A DNA stretch of 64,000 bases from DATFVJ01 sp963826515 (GTDB lineage: Bacteria > Actinomycetota > Actinomycetes > Streptosporangiales > Streptosporangiaceae), in contig CAWGXI010000010.1 of the NCBI GenBank assembly GCA_963826515.1, positions 682,001-746,000 of the forward strand. The letters run 5' to 3'. Both the position numbers and the translations under genes were made by a program. The number at the start of each line of letters is the position of its first letter. Position 1 is the first letter of the stretch. Shown here piece by piece: positions 53,289-61,577 of this stretch. The notes beneath the pieces are model-generated. The model was given only the letters and a program-made list of their open reading frames with translations, was not told the DNA's origin and searched no databases.

Positions 53289-54533
53289 CTAACTCGTGAC
53301 CGAGGGCAAAACCGCTGCGGCCTGCGCGGTCTTCGGGATCACCTCGAAGCGCTTCGGGTTTCCCTCGACGAGCGCGATCGTGAAGACGACGACCGACATC
53401 AGCGAGGTGAGCGGGCACAGCACCACCGCCACGCCGGCCTGCCAGACCCGGTACATGACGCGTTTCTGCGCCCGCACGCGGCGCCCTCGCGCCGGCAGCG
53501 TTTCTGCGCTGTTGATCCAGCCACTGGCGCCGAAAACAGCAAGCCACGTGCAAAGCGACAGCCAGAAAACGACCGTCATGTGCGGCGGCGGCACGTACAG
53601 ATGCACCAAGCGCAGGACCGCGGCAATGAACGAAATGATCGTGAGACTGAAGCCGAACATATACTTCCCCGCGATGATCACAGCTTGCCACAGGGGCAGG
53701 ACATCCCGGTGGGTAATGGCGTGAATATTGCCCCACAGCCATCTCTTCCGCTGCTTCTTGAAGTCGGCCCAGCGCCACGGCGAAGTCAGCAGCACGTACT
53801 CCTGGAAGAATCCCCATTTCGCCCCCATATGCGCCGCGTTCTGGCCGAACGTCAGATCTTCAGAGGCAAATACCGGATAATTCCAGGTAACCTTGTCCTC
53901 GAGGGCGCCGGTGATGCACAGGCCTTCGCCGTGGACGTGCAACGGCTTGCCGACGAAACCTTGGAAGAAAGCGCAGTAAATCAGGCATCCCCGTGTCCTG
54001 AGATCGTCGAAATGACTCAGCCAGAAGTGCTGCAGGGGTCGCGTGCCGTAACAGACTCGCGGTGTCGTCACTCCCTGGCAGATGTCGTAGTCCGCACCAA
54101 ACGCCCGTTCAATATAGGCAGCGGTCACGGACGTGTCGTCATCGACAAACAGTATCTTCGTATCGGGACCGTTCAAGCCAAGCCGGCGCCGCTCCCGGCG
54201 TGCGTATTCAAGCGCTCGCGCCTTGTATTTCGAGCGGGCGGTGAAGCTGGCCGGCACAGTGAGCACCCGGTCCGCCCGCGGATATCTGTCATGCAGGCCC
54301 GGCTCATTGACCACCCAGATCCGATAACGCATCGAAAGCCTGAAGGACCGTATTTCGGAGATGATCTGGTTGACCCGCGCTTCCTCACGGCCCGTCGTCG
54401 TGATCTGAATGACGAGCGTGCTGAACTTCCACGCCGCCCACTCAAACCTCGTCCTGTACCAGATCTGGCCCACCGCTAGCATCACGAGTTCGATGAGCGG
54501 TACGAGCCAGGCGCCGAGGAAGACGCCACGCAT
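53289..54533 (-). CDS. Processive GT2 glycosyltransferase (cellulose synthase/Alg8/egghead-like)
   Basis: This 414-residue membrane enzyme starts MRGVFLGAWLVPLIELVMLA. GT-A motifs appear in order: KYKARALEYARR, ILFVDDDTSV (DxD, near residue 132), VFASEDLTFG (ED, near 225), FKKQRKRWLWGN (QxxRW, near 262), then three to four membrane helices. These are hallmarks of processive beta-polymer synthases; the egghead-like sequence points to a beta-1,4-linked hexose or uronate. The ATG overlaps the dehydrogenase stop (TGATG). GC content is visibly lower than in flanking genes. The substrate is inferred from its operon partners. Confidence 0.88.
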   Translation of the reverse strand: MRGVFLGAWLVPLIELVMLAVGQIWYRTRFEWAAWKFSTLVIQITTTGREEARVNQIISEIRSFRLSMRYRIWVVNEPGLHDRYPRADRVLTVPASFTARSKYKARALEYARRERRRLGLNGPDTKILFVDDDTSVTAAYIERAFGADYDICQGVTTPRVCYGTRPLQHFWLSHFDDLRTRGCLIYCAFFQGFVGKPLHVHGEGLCITGALEDKVTWNYPVFASEDLTFGQNAAHMGAKWGFFQEYVLLTSPWRWADFKKQRKRWLWGNIHAITHRDVLPLWQAVIIAGKYMFGFSLTIISFIAAVLRLVHLYVPPPHMTVVFWLSLCTWLAVFGASGWINSAETLPARGRRVRAQKRVMYRVWQAGVAVVLCPLTSLMSVVVFTIALVEGNPKRFEVIPKTAQAAAVLPSVTS

Positions 54534-55393
54534 CAATTTCCCCCGCAGGCCCTGTTGACCTCGCGAACCGCACTAAGCAGCGGCGCCCGGAGCCCGCGTT
54601 CCTCGGTGAAGCTGAGCCAGGCGGCGACATCTTTGGGCAGGCAGGCGCCGGCGTAGGGCCCGTGATCATGTGAGCCGTAGAGCGTATCCCACATTCCCTG
54701 GGCGCTGAGCGCGGTGAACTGGAACCCGATCCGCGGGTCCAGGCCCAGGCCCAGGGCCACCGTGCGCATTTCGTTGAAGAACGAGATCTTGGTGGCGTTG
54801 AACAGATTGTGCACGTACTTCTGGAACTCCGCATCCTCGTAGCCGCACTGGTAGACTGGTGCACCCAAAGGTTCATATATCCTGGTTACGCGCTGGGCGA
54901 AATCGGCGTTGCGCGAGTCGCGGCCGATCGTGACGAGGCGTGGCTGCAGGAAGTCTTTTTCCGCACAGTAAGCGCGCAGATACTCCGGGTTGTAACACAC
55001 GCCAAAATCTGTGCCCGCGTTCTTGCCAGACGTCCCTTCAAGCAACGGGATCAGGACGCCACGGGTCGTACCTGGCGGAAGGGTGCACCTGAACACGACG
55101 ACCGGCCGGGTGGAACATTCGGCGAGCGCCATGCCGAGTGATTTGCATGCTTGTTCGAGATAACTCAGGTCGATGCCGTAAGGCGCGGTCAGAGCCGTTA
55201 CGGAGACAAACACGGCGTCCACGTCGGTCAGATCCGTGCCGGATGGATAGATGGCCCTATAGCCCCGCTCCGTGAGGCTGCTGACGGTGCGCTCGTCGAT
55301 GTCGACGAAAGTCACATCGTTGCCGTGCTGGATGAAGCCCTTTCCGGTCGCGCATCCGACCACGCCAGAGCCAATAATTATTATCTTTGACAT
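54533..55393 (-). CDS. UDP-glucose/GDP-mannose dehydrogenase family enzyme (lacking C-terminal domain)
   Basis: The 286-residue product starts MSKIIIIGSGVVGCATGKGF with the Rossmann GxGxxG. It has TRPVVVFRCTLPPGTTRGVL, the catalytic Glu region (YNPEYLRAYCAEKDFLQP), Lys (FNATKISFFNEM) and Cys (AGACLPKDVAAWLSF): all active-site residues of four-electron nucleotide-sugar dehydrogenases. The usual third, UDP-binding domain (about 120 residues) is missing; it ends at NRACGGN. It should oxidise UDP-glucose or GDP-mannose to the uronate that feeds the GT2. First gene of the operon; ATG 55393 preceded by GGGGGATCACGAA. Confidence 0.88.
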   Translation of the reverse strand: MSKIIIIGSGVVGCATGKGFIQHGNDVTFVDIDERTVSSLTERGYRAIYPSGTDLTDVDAVFVSVTALTAPYGIDLSYLEQACKSLGMALAECSTRPVVVFRCTLPPGTTRGVLIPLLEGTSGKNAGTDFGVCYNPEYLRAYCAEKDFLQPRLVTIGRDSRNADFAQRVTRIYEPLGAPVYQCGYEDAEFQKYVHNLFNATKISFFNEMRTVALGLGLDPRIGFQFTALSAQGMWDTLYGSHDHGPYAGACLPKDVAAWLSFTEERGLRAPLLSAVREVNRACGGN

Positions 55394-55565
55394 GTTTCGT
55401 GATCCCCCGAACACTTACTGCGTAACGCGCGTTTATTAAGTTTTGCGAGCGTCTCGGGCGGGTCGGCTTAAATGGCATTTTGTCTGCCGGATCAGGAGAT
55501 GGGCAACTTGCCTGTGAAGAGTGTAGATGATTCGCCGCGAAACGAATTGCAAGACCCGAACGAAA

Positions 55566-55601
55566 GGGCGCCGGGCTGCCCCCGTTGGAAGCCCGGCGCC
55601 C
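55566..55601 (-). terminator. Hairpin terminator, 12-bp stem
   Basis: GGGCGCCGGGCT (55566-55577) pairs perfectly with AGCCCGGCGCCC (55590-55601) over a 12-base loop, 27 bp after the stop of the small secreted-protein gene on the minus strand. It also separates that gene from the dehydrogenase operon promoter. Confidence 0.8.
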
Positions 55602-55627
55602 CGCTGGTTATGGGACCTTAACGACCG

Positions 55628-55954
55628 TCAGAAGCCGCCGTCGAAGCAGTCCGACTCGTCGAAGAACCCGTTGCCGAACCGGTTGAAGGCGAAGCCGCGC
55701 CTCTCGATGAAGCGGTGGGGGAAGAAGTGGGGACGGACGTGGAAGCGCTCGCCAACGAAGAGGGGCCGACCTATGTGGCCACCGACGAAGCCCGCGCCGC
55801 CAATACCCTCGCACTCGACGGCGATGCCTGTGACGCAGGCCGGCTTGGCCGGGTGAGCGACGGCTCCCGTGCTCGCGAATGCGGGCGCCCCCATCCCGAT
55901 AACCGCTGCGGCCGCGGAGGCCGCGAGGAGCGTGCTTGCCGTGGAGAGTTTCAT
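55628..55954 (-). CDS. Small secreted protein with two Cys pairs
   Basis: This 108-residue product has a clear signal peptide (MKLSTASTLLAASAAAAVIG, then MGAPAFA). The mature part has four Cys-containing positions (PACVTGIAVECEG and SDCFDGGF), and a Phe/Arg/His-rich centre (FHVRPHFFPHRFIERRGFAF). No family is recognised. ATG 55954 follows AGAAAGG. It shares its signal-peptide style with the larger Cys-repeat protein upstream on the same strand. Confidence 0.75.
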   Translation of the reverse strand: MKLSTASTLLAASAAAAVIGMGAPAFASTGAVAHPAKPACVTGIAVECEGIGGAGFVGGHIGRPLFVGERFHVRPHFFPHRFIERRGFAFNRFGNGFFDESDCFDGGF

Positions 55955-56149
55955 GATCCTGTGCCTTTCTGGGTGAATTGTGTAAGGGACCCGTGCGGCA
56001 ACCGGGATAGGACCGGGCAAGCCGCGAATTCACTGAACAGAGTCCATACCGCCAATGCCGACGGTGTCGGTAACCCTACCCTGTGTAACGGGATGACTAC
56101 CGCAAGTTTTCAGAGTTTGAGCTTCAGGCGACGTTCAGCACGCCGCCTG

Positions 56150-57224
56150 TCACCACCGCCAGCTGTGCGCCCACGCGTTGTGGTAGCCGAAGGACGCGCC
56201 GCTGAGGCCGAAGCCCTGGTAATCGACGCTGCAGCCACACAGGTCCACCGGCGTGGCGTGCCGGTGAACGGTGATGGTGACGGTGCGCGAGTGGGGGGCG
56301 TTGTAGGTGGCGCCGGTGCAGTAGTAGCTGCACGTAGTGGACGGGCTGGTGGTGGCCGCCGGAACGGTGACGGTAACGGCCTTCGGGTGGGTGGTGTGGG
56401 TGGTGTGGGTGGTGTGGGTGGTGTGGGTGGTACCAGTAGTGCAGTACAAGTTGCACGTAGTGGACCGGCTGGTGGTGGCCGCCGGAACGGTGACGGTAAC
56501 GGCCTTCGGGTGCGTGGTGTGGGTGGTGTGGGTGGTGTGGGTGGTACCAGTAGCGCAGTACAAGTTGCACGTAGTGGACGGGCTGGTGGTGGCCGCCGGA
56601 ACGGTGACGGTAACGGCCTTCGGGTGGGTGGTGCGCGTGGTGTGGGTGGTACCAGTAGCGCAGTACAAGTTGCACGTAGTGGACGGGCTGGTGGTGGCCG
56701 CCGGAACGGTTACGGTGCTTCGGGCGCTTGGTGTGGTGGCTAGCGGTGGTTTTCGGATGAGTGGTGTGAGTGGTGTGAGTAGTGACGGTCGGTGGTGGTC
56801 GTCGTGGTGGAGGTACTGGAACTGCAGCCCACGTCGTCGGAGTCGTTGTCGCCGTCACACTTGTTGGCCTTGGGTGTGCTGGTGACGTGCGGCTTGGGGG
56901 CGTGGTGGTGGTGCTGGTGCTGGTGCTGGTGCTGCAGTCGCAATTGGTGGTCGCGCCGTGCGGGCTGACGTGCACGGTGACGGAACTCGAACCGCAGGCG
57001 ATGCTGCACGTTGCGGGGGTACTGGAAGCGCAGACGATGCTGCACGTGGCCGTGGCGGCAGCAGCGCCACCCTGGCCGGCCGTGCTCCGAACGTTCGCGG
57101 TGACCTCCGGGCGCGCGCTGTGCGCGGCCGAACCCGCGCTCGCGAACGCGGGCGCGCCGAACCCGATCAACGCGGCGGCAGCGGACGCCGCAACGAGCGT
57201 ACCGGCCGCAGAAACTCTCTTCAT
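56150..57224 (-). pseudogene. Secreted Cys-pair repeat protein, frameshifted in the middle
   Basis: ATG 57224 starts MKRVSAAGTLVAASAAAALI, a signal peptide, then TATCSIVCASS, PATCSIACGSS and TTNCDCSTSTS: Cys pairs spaced by three residues. The frame then loses sense near 56730-56790. The neighbouring frame continues with four repeats of VTVPAATTSPSTTCNLYCAT and GTTHTTHTTHPKA and ends ASFGYHNAWAHSWRW at 56150. The original would be a secreted protein of 350 or so residues made of Cys-pair/Thr-His repeats. No domain is recognised. Confidence 0.65.
56311..56720 (-). repeat. Tandem repeat array, about 105-119 bp units
   Basis: Four near-identical units share CAGTACAAGTTGCACGTAG (the first copy diverges slightly there) and GTGGCCGCCGGAACGGTGAC. 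Between units, 9-bp blocks of GTGTGGGTG vary in number, which explains lengths differing by 9 bp. It encodes the Cys-pair/Thr-His repeats and is the kind of array that changes copy number by slippage. Confidence 0.85.
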
Positions 57225-57560
57225 GCTCTCCCCATCCTGGGCGAATTGGTTAAAGGGACCACCTGCCGCAGCCGAAATGGCGTGGGCAAGCCGCGCATGT
57301 TCTGGGGCGCAAGCGCCCCGTGAGGTCCCGCGATCAAGCTAACACTACTGAGAGTCGTGAGGCAACTACTCTAAGTTAACGGCTCAGGCCGGGCGGAGCC
57401 TGGCCGAACCCAGCGTCTCCCGGCCGTTCGGCACCGATGAGGGCGTTCAGCGCGAATGGATGACAGAAGGCCGTTTCAGAAACGCTTGATTGGCCACGAA
57501 GCCCGTCCCGCGACCGCGGCGAAGTCCGCGTGATGCCTGTGCCCCCGCCATTGCGGCCCT

Positions 57561-57612
57561 GCGCTGGAACACTGCGCTGGAACACTGCCCTGGAACACTG
57601 CCCTGGCACACA
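57561..57612. repeat. Four 13-bp tandem repeats
   Basis: GCGCTGGAACACT occurs at 57561 and 57574, GCCCTGGAACACT at 57587 and GCCCTGGCACACA at 57600. It lies in a non-coding stretch (57225-57737) for which I see no gene. Confidence 0.75.
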
Positions 57613-57681
57613 GTGTCGCGGTTGCGCGCCGCGATCGCTCGCAACACGCTCGTCGGGAGATTCATCGCAGTTCAGACATGC

Positions 57682-57711
57682 GCCGGGCCGGGGCAACTGC
57701 CCCGGCCCGGC
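57682..57711. terminator. Hairpin terminator, 14-bp perfect stem
   Basis: GCCGGGCCGGGGCA and TGCCCCGGCCCGGC are perfect inverse complements with only AC between them, followed on the plus strand by TCTTTTGCT. It lies 27 bp beyond the native stop of the minus-strand secreted-protein gene and probably ends its transcript. Confidence 0.8.
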
Positions 57712-57737
57712 TCTTTTGCTAACTAACGGTTAGGCGA

Positions 57738-58901
57738 TTACTGGCGCGCCGAGTGGCAGCCGCTCTCCACGTTGACCGCCACCAGGACGTTCCCAGGCGG
57801 AGTGCCGCCGCCCCCAGGCGGAGTGCCGCCGCCGCCAGGCGGGTGACCGCCGCCACCAGGCGGAGTGAAGCCGCCGCCAGCCGGAGTGACCGCCGCCCAG
57901 GCGGAGTGACCGCCGCCACCGGCGGAGTGCCGCCGCCAACCGGAGGACCGCTGTTAACCGGGTGGAGCCGCTGCTACCGGGCGGACCGGCGGAGGCGGAG
58001 GCGGAGTACCGCCGCCGCCCTTGCTGCCCTTGCTGCCGTGGCCCTTGGGGCCGAAGATGCCGCTCCACAGTTGGTTGTCGAACGCGGTACCGTCCGAGAA
58101 CGCGGTCAGGTTGCCGGTGGTGAGCTGCGGGCGTGGCCGGTCCGTTGGCGCCGCGCCGTTACCCGGGTAGTTCAGCACGAACGGGTGCGAGAAGTTCGTG
58201 CCGGAACCGTTGATCAGTGCCACGAAGCGGAGTGCCGTGGCCGTGCCCAGGCGCCGGAGGATACCGGGAGCCAGGACCAGGACCAGGGTAAGGACCAGGA
58301 CCAGGGTTAGGACTAGGGCCGGACCAGGACCGCCGGTGGGAGGCGTGCCGACCGGGACCGACCGGGACCACCGGGGCGACCGGGACCGCCTGGGCCACCT
58401 GGGCCGCTGTTGCGGCGGCTTAGGCTGGTGGCTGGGATGCGAGAAGGTCACGACCCACACCGTCTTCGCGGATGCGCCACACGGCTGGAGACTGACCCAC
58501 GTGCCCCAGCCCGCCGGCTTCGCGGTGCCGACGCACAGGTTGCTGCCCCGGCCGTACGGGCTGTACTCGAGCTCGAAAGCCGGGTTGTGCGCGTAACGGA
58601 GCTCCAGGGCTCCCGACACCAGGCCGACGTTGTAGAAGTCGTCCACCCTGCCCAGGTTGGCATAGGTGAAGTCCTGTGCCCCGTCGTGGTTGCTCCGCTG
58701 GAACAGGATGATCGGCTGGCCGACCTTCGACTGGGCGTGGAACACGTCCAGCACGAACTTGTGCCCGAATTCCTTGGAGAAGACGTTGACGCAGCGATGG
58801 CCACACGATGGTGTGCCCGCGCTCGCGGGGCTGGCTGCCGCCACCATCGCGAGCGGTACGGCAGCAGTCGCCGCCGTAGCTATCACATTCCGGATGCGCA
58901 T
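57738..58901 (-). CDS. Secreted protein with globular N-domain and Pro/Gly repeat tail
   Basis: ATG 58901 starts MRIRNVIATAATAAVPLAMV, a signal peptide. Residues 30-165 look globular with paired Cys (SCGHRCVNVFSKEFGHKFVL, QPIILFQRSNHDGAQDFTYA, NLCVGTAKPAGWGTWVSLQP). A repetitive insert (58270-58330, from ACCAGG repeats) encodes GPALVLTLVLVLTLV, an odd hydrophobic run. Then comes LINGSGTNFSHPFVLNYPGN. The current frame stops at 57954, but a neighbouring frame continues GGGGTPPGGGGTPPGN and ends CHSARQ at 57738, so a shift inside the tail repeats is likely. No named family. Confidence 0.65.
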
Positions 58902-59427
58902 GAGAGATGTGCCTCCTTTGTCTGCGGGGGACACGCGGAGCGGGCTGGACACGCGTTAGCGGGCTACCCCGTACTCCCCCGTTGCTTTCCCTGAGTCCCC
59001 GGTCGGGTCGATCGCCGTTCTGCGGTGACCGGGACGTTCACAGCCCTCTGGCATTGGCCCGTTAATAACTCAGCGTCGTTGCCTAACTACACATAGGCGT
59101 CACCCGGCGCGGGTGAACCTGTCGCAACATGCGACACACGGCGCCCGATCGCCTCACATATCCCGACAGGTATCAGGGGTCACTTTCCTGTCAAGCGTTA
59201 TGGATCTTGATTACTGGTACTTTGATTACTGATAGTCACGATCACCCACTATGGGTGATGCTGAGGAGCGGTTCGTCCGGGGATGCTTCGCCAACCCTGA
59301 TCGCGGCCGAGTGGCGCCCTGAGCTGCAGTGTTAACCGGTTGTCCACAGCAGGAAGGGGCCGGGTTGTGGACAAGTCTGGCCCAGAAGGGCGCCAGGACG
59401 GCTACCGTGAGGGGCGGAGAGGTGGCG
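58902..59427. other. Divergent intergenic region (about 525 bp)
   Basis: It holds the promoters for the minus-strand secreted protein and the plus-strand 447-residue protein. It is clearly less GC-rich than the genes. I see no RNA gene; GATCACCCACTATGGGTGAT at about 59240-59259 contains an 8-bp palindromic pair (ATCACCCA/TGGGTGAT) that may bind a regulator. Confidence 0.45.
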
Positions 59428-60771
59428 ATGACGGACACGACCGGCAATGGCCTGGTGGATGCGGCCCTGGACAGGCTGGCCCGCACCGACCAGCAGGAAG
59501 CGGACGCGGCGCGGGCCGCGTTCGCCTCGTTGACGTGGGGCGCGGGCCCGGACTCTGTCACCCTGTACGGGCTGTGCGACTGGCTGTGGTACCGGCTCCC
59601 GGAGAAGTGGACCTGCGGCCTGGCCGAGCACCTGCAGCTGGCCGGCGCCCTCGGCACTCTCTTCGGATTGCTCGAAATGCCCCGTTACGCCAGGACGTGC
59701 ACCTCCGAGACGACCGCTAACGTGCTCGGCGCCTGGGACCGCGACCGCAAGGAGGGCCTGAAGGCGATGGTCGCGGCGCGCGCAGCTTCCGGAGTCGGGC
59801 CCCCCGACGTGCCCGGGCTGCTCACCTGGGGCCAGGTGATGGGCAGCGAGGAGAATTCCGCGCTGTTCGCCACGGCGGCGCGGCTGGAGATGATGATCGC
59901 GGCCGGTGAGTTCAGGCCAGGCGCCCGCGGCTGGCGTAAGGCCGCCGAACTCGCCGCGGCCACCTTCCTCGTCACCCCGCGCGATGATCTGGGTGGCGAC
60001 TGCTGGCTGCAGCGCATTCACACCGAGCGCCTCAAGGACTGGGCCAAGTCGCGTGGCAGCGCGCGTGGCCAGCTCGCCGCGGCGCTCGCCGGCCAGCTCG
60101 CCAGACCCGCTCAGGTGCCCAGGCAGGCGGCGGACCTGCTCGCGCCCATCAGCTGGCTGCTCCGCAAGGCCACCGACGACGGCGGCATCCCGCTCACCCA
60201 GAGCCACACGCTGGCGCGCGCGGTGGTCGCCGAGGGCTGTCAGCGGTTCGGCTGGGTGACCGTGACAGGGCGGCCGCGGTCAGAGTCCGACATCATCGAG
60301 GCGTGGACCCTGCGGACCATGATCCGCGAACTCGGCGCCGTCCGCCGCCAAGGACGGCGCCTGCACCTGACATCGGCGGGCAGGGACCTCGCCGCCGCCA
60401 ACGCCCCGGCGATGTGGTCGGCCGTCATGCCCGCCGTGCTGCCCGCGAGCCGGGCCGAGGCGGCAGCCGCCGAGATGGCCCTGATGTTCCTGCTGACCAG
60501 GACCGGCAGCGCCGAAGACGACCTCGCCGCCGGCGTGGCAGACGCGATGGCAGCGGAGGGCTGGCACAGCCCCGACAGCGGCCAGCCGATCGACTCGGGC
60601 GCCACCGGCTGGCTGCTCGGCGAACTGCACCGCCGCATGAGCCTGCTCGGCCTCCTCGATCAGCGCACGGGCGCTGCGTCCGCCCGGCTCACCGCACCTG
60701 GCCGGGCGGCGGCGCACGCCGCACTGCGCGCCCGCGCACTCGGCCCGCGCAGCAGCGCCGGCGGAAGCTGA
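59428..60771 (+). CDS. Hypothetical protein, pRiA4b ORF-3-like C-terminal region
   Basis: The 447-residue product starts MTDTTGNGLVDAALDRLART (GAGAGGTGGCG upstream). It is soluble, Ala/Leu/Arg-rich and mostly helical. LRKATDDGGIPLTQSHTLAR, then AVVAEGCQRFGW and LRTMIRELGAVRRQGRRLHL, TSAGRDLA, resembles the helical region found behind pRiA4b ORF-3 domains in actinobacteria (LxLTxxGxLxxA). Two winged-helix-like units seem present. Function unknown. Intact. Confidence 0.75.
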   Translation: MTDTTGNGLVDAALDRLARTDQQEADAARAAFASLTWGAGPDSVTLYGLCDWLWYRLPEKWTCGLAEHLQLAGALGTLFGLLEMPRYARTCTSETTANVLGAWDRDRKEGLKAMVAARAASGVGPPDVPGLLTWGQVMGSEENSALFATAARLEMMIAAGEFRPGARGWRKAAELAAATFLVTPRDDLGGDCWLQRIHTERLKDWAKSRGSARGQLAAALAGQLARPAQVPRQAADLLAPISWLLRKATDDGGIPLTQSHTLARAVVAEGCQRFGWVTVTGRPRSESDIIEAWTLRTMIRELGAVRRQGRRLHLTSAGRDLAAANAPAMWSAVMPAVLPASRAEAAAAEMALMFLLTRTGSAEDDLAAGVADAMAAEGWHSPDSGQPIDSGATGWLLGELHRRMSLLGLLDQRTGAASARLTAPGRAAAHAALRARALGPRSSAGGS

Positions 60772-60877
60772 CCGTACGACCTGTCCGGCGTCAGCCGGCG
60801 GCCGGCCGGCCGCCGGGGCGGGTGATACCTCGCCTCCGCCCGGGCGGACAGTTCCTTGAGGCGCGGCGTGCCGCTCC

Positions 60878-61336
60878 TCACGGGGTGCCGGCGATAGTCG
60901 TCGTCCACGGCGACACTGCGGTCGCGCTCACCGCCTCGATCCTGATGTAGTACAGGATGCCTCGGAGCAGCCCGGGAAGGGTGTGGCTCCTGGCCGACGG
61001 TGGCACCGTGACTGCCGCGTAGCCCGTCGTGAAGGAAGGGCTCGTCGCCCGCTCGATGACGAAGCCCGTGACCGAGGCCACGGGGCTCTCCGTCCAGCCG
61101 AGCTTCACCCTGGCCGGAGCGTTGCCTGGCGCGTACGCCACCGTGGTCAGGTTCACCGGCGCCGGCGGCACCGTCCGCATCCCGGTCGCCGGGCGGTACT
61201 TGGCCTGGATCGACGCTGGCGTCCGGGCCCGCGCCGCGCTGGCCGCCGACGCCGACGCCGACGCGGCTGCCGCCTGGCTTAGTGCACCGATGATCATGGC
61301 AAGCATGGTCAGAATAAACAAGAGTTTCCTGTACAT
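60878..61336 (-). CDS. Secreted single fibronectin type III domain protein
   Basis: This 152-residue product has a signal peptide (MYRKLLFILTMLAMIIGALS) and one Fn3 domain: PAPVNLTTVAYAPGNAPARV, KLGWTESPVASVTGFVIERA and GLLRGILYYIRIEAVSATAV, with the Trp and Tyr core residues. It is a shortened paralogue of the next gene's last domain, and both share the leader described at 61337-61577. Confidence 0.85.
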   Translation of the reverse strand: MYRKLLFILTMLAMIIGALSQAAAASASASAASAARARTPASIQAKYRPATGMRTVPPAPVNLTTVAYAPGNAPARVKLGWTESPVASVTGFVIERATSPSFTTGYAAVTVPPSARSHTLPGLLRGILYYIRIEAVSATAVSPWTTTIAGTP

Positions 61337-61577
61337 GATCCCGTTCCCCCGAAGCAGGAGTTCATAGCGATAGAAAGCCGGGATAGCGTGCCGTCGGCCT
61401 CAACAGGCCGGTAGTCTCTCCCCAGGGTAATCACTTACAGTATTGGTTAAGTATCTCTCCGCAACAAGGGGGCTTTGCGGATTTCTCTAGCACGCCAGAT
61501 CCCGCGACATTGACCTCCGCCGGGGCTGACCTGTCAGTTCCCGAAGCCCGCCAGTTCCCGTAGGCGCGGTAGGCCGC
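61337..61577 (-). promoter_or_regulatory. 5' leader related to that of the neighbouring Fn3 gene
   Basis: Upstream of the ATG at 61336 the sequence GATCCCGTTCCCCCGAAGCAGGAGTTC and about 25 further bases (plus-strand view) recur, with changes, upstream of the ATG at 63440 (GATCCCGTCCCCCCGAAGCAGGATTTC), and CGCCAGAT recurs about 170-190 bases out in both. The spacing suggests a duplicated promoter plus untranslated leader; a structured RNA is possible but was not folded. Confidence 0.5.

Noticed and set aside
56311..56720. CRISPR-like spacing in the 105-119 bp repeat array
   Set aside because: Whole units including the spacers are repeated and they encode a regular peptide; it is a coding tandem repeat.
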